Source of the DNA: CALNYZ01 sp942490945
GTDB taxonomy: Bacteria > Pseudomonadota > Gammaproteobacteria > UBA6429 > Thiohalophilaceae
Length of the DNA: 64,000 nt
Assembly (NCBI GenBank): GCA_942490945.1
Contig: CALNYZ010000017.1
Span: 434,001 to 498,000, forward strand
Reading direction: 5' to 3'
Part shown: piece after piece, positions 41,426 through 49,848 of the stretch
Layout of the letters: each line of letters starts with the position of its first letter
Numbering within the stretch: the first letter of the stretch is position 1
The notes under the pieces: generated by a model
The model's database searches: none
The model's input: only the letters and a program-made list of their open reading frames with translations
What the model was told of the DNA's origin: nothing
Translations under genes and position numbers: made by a program

Positions 41426-41911
41426 ATGACAACATCAGACAAACTTTCTCACTTTAACGATGCTGGCGAGGCACATATGGTTGACGTGGGCGACAAGCCT
41501 CAAACACAACGCATTGCCATAGCCAGTGGTGAAATACATATGCAGTCGTCGACTCTGCAAATGATTCTGTCCGGAGATCATAAAAAAGGGGATGTACTTG
41601 GCATTGCCCGTATAGCAGGGATCATGGCCGCAAAAAAGACCGCTGATTTAATACCCTTATGCCACCCTTTATTACTGAACAAGGTTGGTGTTGAATTCAC
41701 ACCCGACATTGAGAAACATCTGGTCCGTTGTGAAGCCAGCGTCGCATGCCAGGGACAAACTGGTGTGGAAATGGAAGCCCTCACCGCGACACAAATTGCG
41801 CTGCTCACGATATACGATATGTGCAAGTCGGTTGATCGTGGTATGTCCATATCGAACGTGCATTTAATTGAAAAGCAAGGTGGTAAATCCGGACACTGGA
41901 AAGCTAATTAA
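41426..41911 (+). CDS. moaC: Cyclic pyranopterin monophosphate synthase
   Basis: This 161-residue enzyme completes cPMP formation after MoaA. Its N-terminus MTTSDKLSHFNDAGEAHMVDVGDK is family-like, and the catalytic region ADLIPLCHPLLLNKV and the GVEMEALTATQIALLTIYDMCK stretch are highly conserved. ATG 41426 is used since it begins the conserved region; an in-frame ATG at 41366 would extend it by 20 unconserved residues. A 99-bp divergent gap separates it from moaD. Confidence 0.96.
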   Translation: MTTSDKLSHFNDAGEAHMVDVGDKPQTQRIAIASGEIHMQSSTLQMILSGDHKKGDVLGIARIAGIMAAKKTADLIPLCHPLLLNKVGVEFTPDIEKHLVRCEASVACQGQTGVEMEALTATQIALLTIYDMCKSVDRGMSISNVHLIEKQGGKSGHWKAN

Positions 41912-42093
41912 TTTCCTGTATCAGGCTAAATTCCGAAACACTCAGCTATATAAACTGACTTGTAAATCCCGTGTAGTCTGTCTTTTTGATTTTTTGTTAT
42001 CAAACATAGCGGTTCACTGATTTGGAATATAATCTTTGGCTCGCTAATGCCTTAATTTCACATTTTTAATTTACAAACCTGATTAATAAAAAA

Positions 42094-42309
42094 TTAACGT
42101 GGTGATCGTCGCCGATCCTTGTTTGACCTGCGCTCTTGCGCAGGATATTGATGCTGTCCAGAGGAAGACTGTCGCCTGTCGCGCATATTACGCCTGCGCA
42201 GAGTCCTGTCATGTAACAAAATAAATACTGTAATCACAAGTAACAGCAACAATACAGATGGCACAACCAGCCACGGTAGACCTTGAATCCATCTCCACAT
42301 TTCATACAT
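42094..42309 (-). CDS. Small single-pass membrane protein with Arg-rich tail
   Basis: This is a hypothetical protein of about 71 residues. One strong membrane helix (about 10-30, GLPWLVVPSVLLLLLVITVF) is followed by a basic, polar tail with RRxxR-type runs (RRRNMRDRRQ and ERRSNKDRRR). ATG 42309 is chosen, with GTG 42312 equally possible behind an AGGA; a frame reaching back to 42489 overlaps mutH and lacks support. No known family was recognised. The tail probably faces the cytoplasm by the positive-inside rule and could bind nucleic acid or acidic lipid. Confidence 0.6.
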   Translation of the reverse strand: MYEMWRWIQGLPWLVVPSVLLLLLVITVFILLHDRTLRRRNMRDRRQSSSGQHQYPAQERRSNKDRRRSPR

Positions 42310-42432
42310 CACATTCATTTCCTGTATTAAAGATGAATATTTCGCCTTGCATTTAAATTGGCTTGTATAATCTGTTGATATTAAATTATCAGCGTGTAAA
42401 TACCAAAATATTACAGGTACACTATTGTCGCT

Positions 42433-43107
42433 ATGTTTGCTATAGAATCCCCCCAATCTGAAGAAGAGCTCCTCAAACGCGCCTGGCAACTGGCCGGAAT
42501 GAATTTTGCGGAATTATCCTGTATTCTCGACGAACCACTGCCAGCAGACAGTTTGTCAGGCAAAGGCTGGTTTGGACAATGTGTTGAACAATACCTTGGT
42601 GCCATGGCGGGGCCTTCTCCGCAACCGGATTTTATCGAGCTTGGTATTGAATTGAAAACATTACCACTGAAAAATGATAACAGTCCCAAAGAATCGACCT
42701 ATATTTGCACAGTGCCTCGCAATTTGACAGGTGAAGTCTGGGAGTCATCATGGTTATGCCAAAAACTGTCACGCGTATTATGGTTGCCGTATCAGGCTGA
42801 CTCTCGCATTCCTCCAGAACGACGAAAAATTGGTACTGCCCTGCTCTGGTCACCGAGCGACACGGAATATCGGGCCCTTGCAGAGGATTGGGAGGAACTA
42901 ATGACGGCATTGAGTCTGGGTGAAGAAACCAGTCTGACTTCGCACCAGGGAAAATTTCTCCAGGTTCGCCCCAAGGCTGCAAATGCCAAATCGTTGACGA
43001 ATATGGTCAATGCAGATGGCGAATTAACAGCAACCATACCAAGGGGATTCTATTTGCGCACGGAATTTACCCGTCAAATACTCGCACAATATTATCTTCA
43101 GGGTTAA
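42433..43107 (+). CDS. mutH: DNA mismatch repair endonuclease MutH
   Basis: This 224-residue endonuclease nicks the unmethylated strand at hemimethylated GATC sites. GKGWFGQCVEQYLGA near 43-58 and the catalytic triad D66...E73-x-K75 in PDFIELGIELKTLP are present. GFYLRTEFT near the C-terminus is also typical. The presence of MutH implies a Dam-type methyltransferase and methyl-directed repair in this organism, a trait largely confined to Gammaproteobacteria. Confidence 0.97.
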   Translation: MFAIESPQSEEELLKRAWQLAGMNFAELSCILDEPLPADSLSGKGWFGQCVEQYLGAMAGPSPQPDFIELGIELKTLPLKNDNSPKESTYICTVPRNLTGEVWESSWLCQKLSRVLWLPYQADSRIPPERRKIGTALLWSPSDTEYRALAEDWEELMTALSLGEETSLTSHQGKFLQVRPKAANAKSLTNMVNADGELTATIPRGFYLRTEFTRQILAQYYLQG

Positions 43108-43168
43108 TACACGCTTAACTCTGGATTGACTTTGCCGATAACATAGACAAGTCTTACAGGGATATTCC

Positions 43169-44608
43169 ATGTCAAACGCTAAACTCAAAAAATGGTTAAA
43201 TCGAATCAATCAGAAAGATTTGCCAATTTTCAAGCACTCCCTGGAACAAGTCAATCAACTTACTGCCGATGATGATACGTCGATAAATGAACTTGCGAAT
43301 GCCGTATTGCGCGATACAAACCTGACTGCACGTGTATTAAGGCTCGCGAACAGTTTTTATTACAATCCTTCCAATGTACGAATCAGCACCATCACCAATG
43401 CCGTCATGTTACTCGGCTTCAATATCGTCCGTGATATATGCCTGTCACTCGCCATTATTGACGCATTGATAAAAGGTCCTGCTCGTGAATATATACTCAA
43501 GCTCATGGCACAGTCATTCCATGCCGCTGTTCAGGCGCGTGCAATCGCAAAAGTTTATAAAGATCAGTCTGCGGAAGAAATTTTTATCGCAACACTGCTA
43601 TACCATCTGGGTGAGATGACTTTTTTTTGCACAGCCAATGAAGAGGCAGAACATATTATTGATTTACTAAGTGAGAAGCCCGGTGAAGCCAAAAAGATAC
43701 AACTTGAAGAACTTGGTTTTACTTTTGACGATTTAACAGTTCAATTAACCCAGGACTGGCACCTGAGTGACATACTGCATGATGCCATATTGAATACATC
43801 TCGTAGTAAAAGAACCAAACATATAACACTGGGAAATGAGCTGGCATTTTCCGCCAGTAATGGCTGGAATTCTGCCTCCGTAGAAAAACAACTGGTAGCG
43901 ATTACCAACCATCTTGGTATTCCTTTGAAAGAAACCATTGAGTTTGCACATAACAATGCAGAGATGGCAATTTCACTCGCCAGAGATTTCGGTGCGGATG
44001 CCGCGGCCATATTGATCCCGACGGTACAAGTTGATCTGGATACAGCAAGTGCTGATCTTAATACGGGTAAAAACAGTCCATATCCCATAGCTGATCCGAT
44101 GTTACAGTTAAGTATTTTACGGGAACTCTCCAGTATCCTGTCTAAAAAACCTGCTCTAAACCAGATCCTTGAAATGGTACTCGAGGGTATGTATCGTGGA
44201 ATCGGACTGGACCGCACTGTGCTTGCATTAATAACGCCCGATAAAAAAAAGGTGCGAGCCAAGTTTATTCTCGGTGCAGACACAAAAGAATATCTACGCA
44301 AGTTTGTACTGTCACTTGATGGAAAACAGAATGACCTGCTGCATCAATTGATGCTGTACCAGCGCAGTTACTGGGTGAACGATGTTGATGATGGTGAATA
44401 CTCAAATATCATCACCGATGAAATGCGTCACGCATTTGAAGCCAAATCTTTTTATATTTGCCCTATATCTATTAATGATAAAACCATCGGTTTTTTTTAT
44501 GCCGACAGATTACCCAGCGGACGAAGGCTGGATCAGGAAGGATTTGAAAGCTTCAAACATTTCGCCCAGGAAGCGATTATTGCCATCAAGTTTTCACAAC
44601 AATCCTGA
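43169..44608 (+). CDS. HDOD-GAF signalling protein
   Basis: This is a 479-residue cytoplasmic protein. An HDOD domain occupies about residues 15-215 (LPIFKHSLEQVNQLTADDDTSI, RDTNLTARVLRLANSFYYN). A GAF-like domain covers about 325-475 (GMYRGIGLDRTVLALIT ... KTIGFFYADRL). A linker of about 100 residues separates them. No enzyme motif stands out, and the HD pair of true phosphohydrolases is not intact. It is the second HDOD gene in the window. It ends one base before the convergent flavoprotein gene. Confidence 0.88.
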   Translation: MSNAKLKKWLNRINQKDLPIFKHSLEQVNQLTADDDTSINELANAVLRDTNLTARVLRLANSFYYNPSNVRISTITNAVMLLGFNIVRDICLSLAIIDALIKGPAREYILKLMAQSFHAAVQARAIAKVYKDQSAEEIFIATLLYHLGEMTFFCTANEEAEHIIDLLSEKPGEAKKIQLEELGFTFDDLTVQLTQDWHLSDILHDAILNTSRSKRTKHITLGNELAFSASNGWNSASVEKQLVAITNHLGIPLKETIEFAHNNAEMAISLARDFGADAAAILIPTVQVDLDTASADLNTGKNSPYPIADPMLQLSILRELSSILSKKPALNQILEMVLEGMYRGIGLDRTVLALITPDKKKVRAKFILGADTKEYLRKFVLSLDGKQNDLLHQLMLYQRSYWVNDVDDGEYSNIITDEMRHAFEAKSFYICPISINDKTIGFFYADRLPSGRRLDQEGFESFKHFAQEAIIAIKFSQQS

Positions 44609-44609
44609 A

Positions 44610-46121
44610 TCAGCTCTTATCCCTTTCCTTTCCTTCAGGATATAACTGCTCCAGCGAAAGGGAGAAACCATTTGCTTGTACAATTCGCGCATGATGTCGT
44701 CTGAACTGGCGCGGCTCTGCCACACCACAGGAATGCGCAATCATCCCTACTTCGTACACCATATTTTTTGCATAGTGCGCGACGCGTTCCGACTTGAGTG
44801 TCGGATCCAGACCTTTTTGCAACCGTCTGTTATGAGTAGTGATGCCAGTTGGGCAGGTGTTTTTATTACACTGCATGGCCTGAATGCAACCAAGTGAAAA
44901 CATGAAACCGCGTGCAGAAGTCACAAAATCTGCCCCGACACACAAGGCCCATGCCACGTTGGTTGGTGTGACTAATTTGCCTGATGCTATTACCTTGATA
45001 CGTTCACGTAAATTACAGCGAATCAGTTCATCAACCACCATGGGCAAGGATTCTTTAAGTGGCAAGCCCACATCATCCATTAGTGACATGGGCGCAGCAC
45101 CGGTTCCACCATCAGCACTGTCAATAGTAATAAAATCCGGCGCACATTCCAGTCCACGCTGCTGAATGACATCACAGAGAACTTCTATCCACTGACTGGA
45201 ACCAACGACTGCCTTGAAGCCGGTAGGTTTACCCGTTACTTTGCGAATTCTTACAATCATGTCCAGTAAATCACCCACCGTGTTGATATCCGGATGCCGG
45301 TTCGGACTTATCGACGCTTCGCCTTCCCGAATACCACGTGTTTCTGCAATTTCTTTTGTTACTTTTTCCGCCGGTAAAATACCGCCTTTACCGGGTTTGG
45401 CACCCTGACTTAGTTTTAATTCGAACATCTTGACTTGTGGATGTGCTGCAATTGCCCGGAGTTTGTCATCATCCAGTTCACCGTCCAGTGTTCGCACGCC
45501 GTATTTGGCTGTACCGATTTGAAATACCAGATCAGCGCCACCTTCCAGATGATACGGCGACAAGCCGCCTTCGCCGGTATTCAACCAGCAACCCGCTTTA
45601 TATGCGCCGGCAGACAAAGCCAACACAGCGGGTTTGGATATAGCGCCAAAGCTCATCGCTGAAATATTAAATAAAGAATCAGTTATATACGGGTGCGCAC
45701 AGTCCGGACCGATAGTTATTTCTCTCGCCGGTACCGCGTCCTTATCCAGGGTCGGGAAAGGCGTATTCACAAATAACACCGTGCCTGGTGGGGTTAAATC
45801 ACGGGTTGAACCGAACGCGCGGGTATTACTCAGATTCTTTGCTGCCCGATAAACCCAGCTACGTTGGGCACGATTAAATGGCAGCTCTTCCCTGTCCATA
45901 GCAAAGAAATACTGACGAAAAAATTCACCCAACTTTTCGAAAAAATAACGGAAATGACCAATTACGGGATAATTTCGTCTGATTGCATGACTTGTTTGGG
46001 TCATGTCAACAATAAATGTGACAATGACAGCCAGAACAATAAAACCAATAAAAAATATAAACAGGACAGACATTATTTCGAGCCCGGTCAGTACCAGGCT
46101 GGGTAATTCTTGCAACGTCAT
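44610..46121 (-). CDS. FMN-binding glutamate synthase family protein
   Basis: This 503-residue protein has an N-terminal membrane helix (about 15-40) followed by a glutamate-synthase-type alpha/beta barrel. FMN contacts occur in ISAMSFGAIS and in TGAAPMSLMDDVGLP; an Fe-S cysteine cluster is CIQAMQCNKNTCPTG. It lacks the glutaminase domain, so it is not a full GltB; relatives (the membrane-anchored archaeal-type GltS class) often have unclear substrates. ATG 46121 has AAGGAA upstream; 14 extra residues from an earlier ATG are not conserved. The membrane anchor suggests electron exchange with quinones, as inference only. Confidence 0.88.
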   Translation of the reverse strand: MTLQELPSLVLTGLEIMSVLFIFFIGFIVLAVIVTFIVDMTQTSHAIRRNYPVIGHFRYFFEKLGEFFRQYFFAMDREELPFNRAQRSWVYRAAKNLSNTRAFGSTRDLTPPGTVLFVNTPFPTLDKDAVPAREITIGPDCAHPYITDSLFNISAMSFGAISKPAVLALSAGAYKAGCWLNTGEGGLSPYHLEGGADLVFQIGTAKYGVRTLDGELDDDKLRAIAAHPQVKMFELKLSQGAKPGKGGILPAEKVTKEIAETRGIREGEASISPNRHPDINTVGDLLDMIVRIRKVTGKPTGFKAVVGSSQWIEVLCDVIQQRGLECAPDFITIDSADGGTGAAPMSLMDDVGLPLKESLPMVVDELIRCNLRERIKVIASGKLVTPTNVAWALCVGADFVTSARGFMFSLGCIQAMQCNKNTCPTGITTHNRRLQKGLDPTLKSERVAHYAKNMVYEVGMIAHSCGVAEPRQFRRHHARIVQANGFSLSLEQLYPEGKERDKS

Positions 46122-46214
46122 AATTAGTTCCTTTTTATTATTAGTTGTGCATGTTGATAACAAACTTTTACAGTGTTACCAAGATAAAAATACAAATGAA
46201 AAAGATTAATCCTC

Positions 46215-46373
46215 ATGGAGCCAGATTTTATTTAAAGCTTTTATCTGGCCGCTCCCAGTTATGATAATCCATCGCAACGTTATTTTCTGATGATGTGCGA
46301 TCAGATTATTAGTCTCCTGCAACTCAGTAAAGGTTCCAAAATACTTGATTTCGCCTGTGGTACTGCACGTTAA
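46215..46373 (+). pseudogene. Relic of a SAM-dependent methyltransferase 5' end
   Basis: Reading the plus strand from ATG 46215 gives MEPDFI, an in-frame stop at 46233, then a stretch containing APSYDNPSQRYF and CDQIISLLQLSKGS, ending KILDFACGTAR and a stop at 46371. The last part is the SAM-binding motif I (hydrophobic-D-x-A-x-G-T-G class), and the preceding helix is that of a class I methyltransferase. No continuation of the fold was found in any frame downstream to the next gene. The gene therefore appears broken by a stop and truncated. The region between 46374 and 46583 shows no other gene. Confidence 0.6.
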
Positions 46374-46583
46374 AAGCGAATAGTAATTCAGCATTCACGA
46401 ACATAGCTGATAATACATCTGACGGAGATCGCCAGATTAAAAAAGCAATGGCATCTGGCTGAATGTTAAAACAAACGTCTCAGACGAGAAATAGCCTCAA
46501 AATTTCTGGTATAACTTATTATATATGCCTCAACGTCGTGATTAGTCGTATAATACCTGCTTTATAATTAAAATGGTTCTAAC

Positions 46584-47318
46584 ATGATTGACGATGATGA
46601 TATTGATCCGGGTATTTTTGGCAAGCGCGGTGAGATAGTTGGCGAGACCACCTCTGCAACACAATTACCTGTAAGTGACACTGCCGAATATGGCAAACAG
46701 TTAAGTACATACCAGAAACAACTGGCACTACTGCCAGCAAATGCAAGTGCAGTAGATCGTGCCAAATTACAACTGGAAATAGCCGCACTGTTACTGGCGC
46801 TTGATCGCAAGGAAGAAGCCTGGAACCCTGCACGCTCAGCATTTGATACTTTTATTGAAAATGAAAACTGGCAAGAAGCCGTCGAATGTTGCAACGTCAT
46901 GTTCCAATCTGACCAGCCTGCTTCGCTGGTTGCGCTGGGTAATGGCACCTGGCTCGCCGTCACATTCCCGGTTGAAATTGAAACCAGCCTTGCCATGCTC
47001 ATGCATATTATCGATGACACACCAGATTCTGCAGATGGCGCCGCAGTAACTGCCGTTGCCGGTCAGTATATTGTTGACATGCGTGCCAATGATGAACAAC
47101 ATGAAAGTCTGTCTTTTCTGACTCGCAATGTTATTGTCAAGGTTGCGCAACGCCATAGTGGTGTAAAGGATCAGTCCGAACTGGAAAACTGGATGCAAAG
47201 GCTGGAACTCAAGGATCCTGCAAAGTTTTTACCACGCCTTGCGCTTGTGATTGGTTCTATTGTCGAAGAAAACTGGTGGTTTGATCGCGACGTACTGCGT
47301 AGTAAATTACCTGCGTAG
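46584..47318 (+). CDS. Conserved-looking hypothetical protein with TPR-like helices
   Basis: This is a 244-residue acidic cytoplasmic protein that I do not recognise. It begins with MIDDDDID, contains helical repeats resembling TPR/SEL1 arrangement at about 36-110 (KQLSTYQKQLALLPANASAVDRAKLQLEIAALLLALDRKEEAW), and then a mixed region ending in a basic tail. No signal peptide, membrane segment or catalytic motif was seen. It converges with the GGDEF gene at 47350. The codon pattern resembles its neighbours, so it is likely a resident gene. Confidence 0.6.
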   Translation: MIDDDDIDPGIFGKRGEIVGETTSATQLPVSDTAEYGKQLSTYQKQLALLPANASAVDRAKLQLEIAALLLALDRKEEAWNPARSAFDTFIENENWQEAVECCNVMFQSDQPASLVALGNGTWLAVTFPVEIETSLAMLMHIIDDTPDSADGAAVTAVAGQYIVDMRANDEQHESLSFLTRNVIVKVAQRHSGVKDQSELENWMQRLELKDPAKFLPRLALVIGSIVEENWWFDRDVLRSKLPA

Positions 47319-47349
47319 CTTGCTTGCGTTGCACCGTTACAACTGCAAA

Positions 47350-48846
47350 CTAGCTGACGCTTGTTGTCGTAGTGGAACCATTGTTCTTGTTCGCACCGTC
47401 AAGCCCTGCCATCTCGATTCTGTTTCGTCCAAGGCGCTTTGCCTCATATAATGCCTGGTCAGCACGCTTGATTAAATCACCACTATCGTCATTCAGATAC
47501 AAAATCGCCAGACCAGCAGAAAATGTTGGCAAGGGTAATTTAATCCCGGCATGCATGAAATATAAATTGGCAATTTTTTCCTTGATTTTACGCAGTGCAG
47601 CTATGGCACCTTTCTCACTGGTGTTGGGGAATACAACTGCAAATTCTTCACCACCGAATCGGCAGACCAGGTCATGCTGTCTGAAATCATCCAATACCTT
47701 GTTGGAATAAATACGCAATACTTCATCGCCTGCCGGATGACCATATTTGTCGTTTACTGCCTTGAATCTGTCAAGGTCAATCATAGCCAGTGATAATTTG
47801 AATCCATAGCGTTTGGCGCGACCAATCTCGTCTTCCAGTCTTGACATAAACGCACGTCGGTTTGGCAAACCGGTCAGTTCATCTGTCATGCTGAGCTGAC
47901 GTACACGTGCAAGCTCATTACTTAAATGTCGACTGTCGGTTTCTATCATGCGCAAATAGTTTTTGGCATCTTCAAGATTATGTACCAGTACTTTTTGCGT
48001 TTCCATAAGGCCGGTGACATCTTCTATGAGCGATTCACGTAATATATCTATGTCTGTTATGGATTCTGCCTCACGTAAGCCGGTCGATATAATCTCCAGC
48101 ATGGTATTAAAATTCTGGTGTTTGCTGATTGTTTCATTTATGCGTTGTGATAACTCTTGTTGAATCTTGTTTGCCCGTGCCTTTTGCTGTCCCAGATAAT
48201 TGTTATAGGACGATTGCATTTTCTGATCAGGTGATTTCTGAGATGCGGGCAACAGCTCATCAATGAGGTCTTCAATTACTTTTTTTGCTGAGGTTTTAAA
48301 TGCGCCTGCTTCAACAGGTTCAGAAATATCGCTGTCATTACCCGCATGCTCATTCCGATGACTCTGCGCTGGATCGCGATCAATTCTCGTCTGCGGCTCA
48401 CCGGTATAAAATTCCAGCAAGGGAGCCAGTGCATTACGCAGGATGGAATCATCCAGAAATTCCATGCGCGAGAAATGCAGGCTGTAAAGATCCAGGAATT
48501 TTTGCAGAGATTTCAGTTCAACTTCAGTAAAAGGTGGCTTTAGTTGTTGCTTTATTAACTTTGCCTGCAAATGCAGGGTCGAACCAGGCTCAAGATGTTT
48601 GATATACGAGGTAAGAAAATTCTGAATAATCTGACAGAACAACAATTCACGTGCATGCGTTGCCTGCTCTGCATCGCACAATACACGCTCGATTTGTTTA
48701 TACAGAACACTGCCGCCAGGATGTGTATTAAGTGACTCTAACATCGACAATGCTTTACCAAAAAGCGGGTTGTCGGGAGATGCCAAGAGCGTTTCAGAAT
48801 TTACATCTAACGACCGATTTCCGATATTTTTATCGTCAATCGCCAT
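47350..48846 (-). CDS. Diguanylate cyclase with long helical N-terminus
   Basis: This 498-residue soluble protein has a GGDEF domain at about 318-490, with GGEEF at 398-402 and an I-site R389xxD392. It should synthesise c-di-GMP with product feedback. The first 310 residues carry no membrane segment and appear helical, possibly a coiled-coil sensor or dimerisation region (DIDILRESLIEDVTGLMETQ). The start MAIDDKNIGN has a GGGGG site upstream. The partner or signal is unknown. Confidence 0.93.
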   Translation of the reverse strand: MAIDDKNIGNRSLDVNSETLLASPDNPLFGKALSMLESLNTHPGGSVLYKQIERVLCDAEQATHARELLFCQIIQNFLTSYIKHLEPGSTLHLQAKLIKQQLKPPFTEVELKSLQKFLDLYSLHFSRMEFLDDSILRNALAPLLEFYTGEPQTRIDRDPAQSHRNEHAGNDSDISEPVEAGAFKTSAKKVIEDLIDELLPASQKSPDQKMQSSYNNYLGQQKARANKIQQELSQRINETISKHQNFNTMLEIISTGLREAESITDIDILRESLIEDVTGLMETQKVLVHNLEDAKNYLRMIETDSRHLSNELARVRQLSMTDELTGLPNRRAFMSRLEDEIGRAKRYGFKLSLAMIDLDRFKAVNDKYGHPAGDEVLRIYSNKVLDDFRQHDLVCRFGGEEFAVVFPNTSEKGAIAALRKIKEKIANLYFMHAGIKLPLPTFSAGLAILYLNDDSGDLIKRADQALYEAKRLGRNRIEMAGLDGANKNNGSTTTTSVS

Positions 48847-49195
48847 TTTCTACTGCCCCCGGTGCTTATTTATCTTACTTATTATTGTTAAGGGTTAACT
48901 GCTACAAAAAATTGCCAGGTTCCCTTTGCGCAAGTCAGCAACCCAACTGCCAAGCTCATAGTTTCAACATAACCAATTTGTGTTTGGCCTGCAAGCATCA
49001 GTAATAGCGTCCAATTATGAAAATCAGTCAATCATGTTAGGATTCAACATGTTATCGATAGCGAACAAATCATAAGCAATGGAAATATTTTTTTCGTAGT
49101 AAGATGCGTTCGATATGTGGAAACACGTGAAAGTTTCATTAAGGAAATATTCAAAAAAATTAACAGTATTTGTGAATTATTAAAGGTAACTTCAT
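48847..49195. other. Divergent intergenic region
   Basis: This 349-bp stretch lies between the starts of the minus-strand diguanylate cyclase gene and the plus-strand DUF502 gene. It must hold the promoters of both. A ribosome site AAAGGT lies just before 49196. No protein-coding frame or known riboswitch was convincingly recognised. A sequence resembling parts of a c-di-GMP-I riboswitch was considered but does not fold into the needed structure by eye. Confidence 0.5.
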
Positions 49196-49837
49196 ATGAA
49201 AAACGTCCAACGCTATGTAATTACAGGTGTTTTAACAATTATACCCATCTGGTTTACCTGGCTGGTATTCGATTTTATCTTTACCCATATAACAAATTTC
49301 TGGAAACCCTGGGTAGAAGCCATGTCCGGGGCCACCAGAGTAAATTACCCGCTACTGGCACAAATGCTCACCACTGCCTGGTTACAAACCATTGTCGCTT
49401 TAATATTAACCATATTCGTTCTCTATGCACTAGGCTGGTTAACATCACGAGTTATTGGCAAACGATTGCTGGCTTTATTTGATAACACCATCAACCGTAT
49501 TCCGGTGGTACAGACAATTTATGGTGCGGTAAAAAAATTAATCGTGGCCTTGTCCAATAAACCGGAAAACTTGCAACGGGTTGTATTAATAAACTTTCCT
49601 TCACCGGAGATGAAAACAGTCGGATTTGTCACGCATGTTTTTCAGGATGCAAAAACAAAAGAAGAAATAGCCGCCGTCTACGTTCCAACGACGCCCAATC
49701 CAACTTCCGGCTACATGGAGCTGGTTGCAGTAAGCAAGTTGATTATGACAGACTGGACAATGGACGAAGCAATGACCTTTGTTTTATCAGCCGGTTCGGT
49801 TGCACCCGCAAGTTTCCCCAGTCTGCAATCTGACTAG
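49196..49837 (+). CDS. DUF502 family membrane protein
   Basis: This is a 213-residue protein with two membrane helices near residues 8-28 and 56-80, and a soluble C-terminal domain. The motif TINRIPVVQTIYGAVKKLIV in the middle and LVAVSKLIMTDWTMDEAMTFVLSAG near the end are characteristic of the DUF502 family, whose function is unsettled. It converges with the fatty acyl-AMP ligase gene by 11 bp, so a functional link with the lipid cassette is possible but unproven. Confidence 0.92.
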   Translation: MKNVQRYVITGVLTIIPIWFTWLVFDFIFTHITNFWKPWVEAMSGATRVNYPLLAQMLTTAWLQTIVALILTIFVLYALGWLTSRVIGKRLLALFDNTINRIPVVQTIYGAVKKLIVALSNKPENLQRVVLINFPSPEMKTVGFVTHVFQDAKTKEEIAAVYVPTTPNPTSGYMELVAVSKLIMTDWTMDEAMTFVLSAGSVAPASFPSLQSD

Positions 49838-49848
49838 CCAGCAATAAA

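Noticed and set aside
46206..46394. Minus-strand open frame of about 62 codons
   Set aside because: It is opposite the methyltransferase relic, which is supported by motif I on the plus strand.
48847..49195. Possible c-di-GMP-I riboswitch near the diguanylate cyclase start
   Set aside because: Only short stretches resembled the motif; the needed helices and tetraloop-receptor pattern could not be found.
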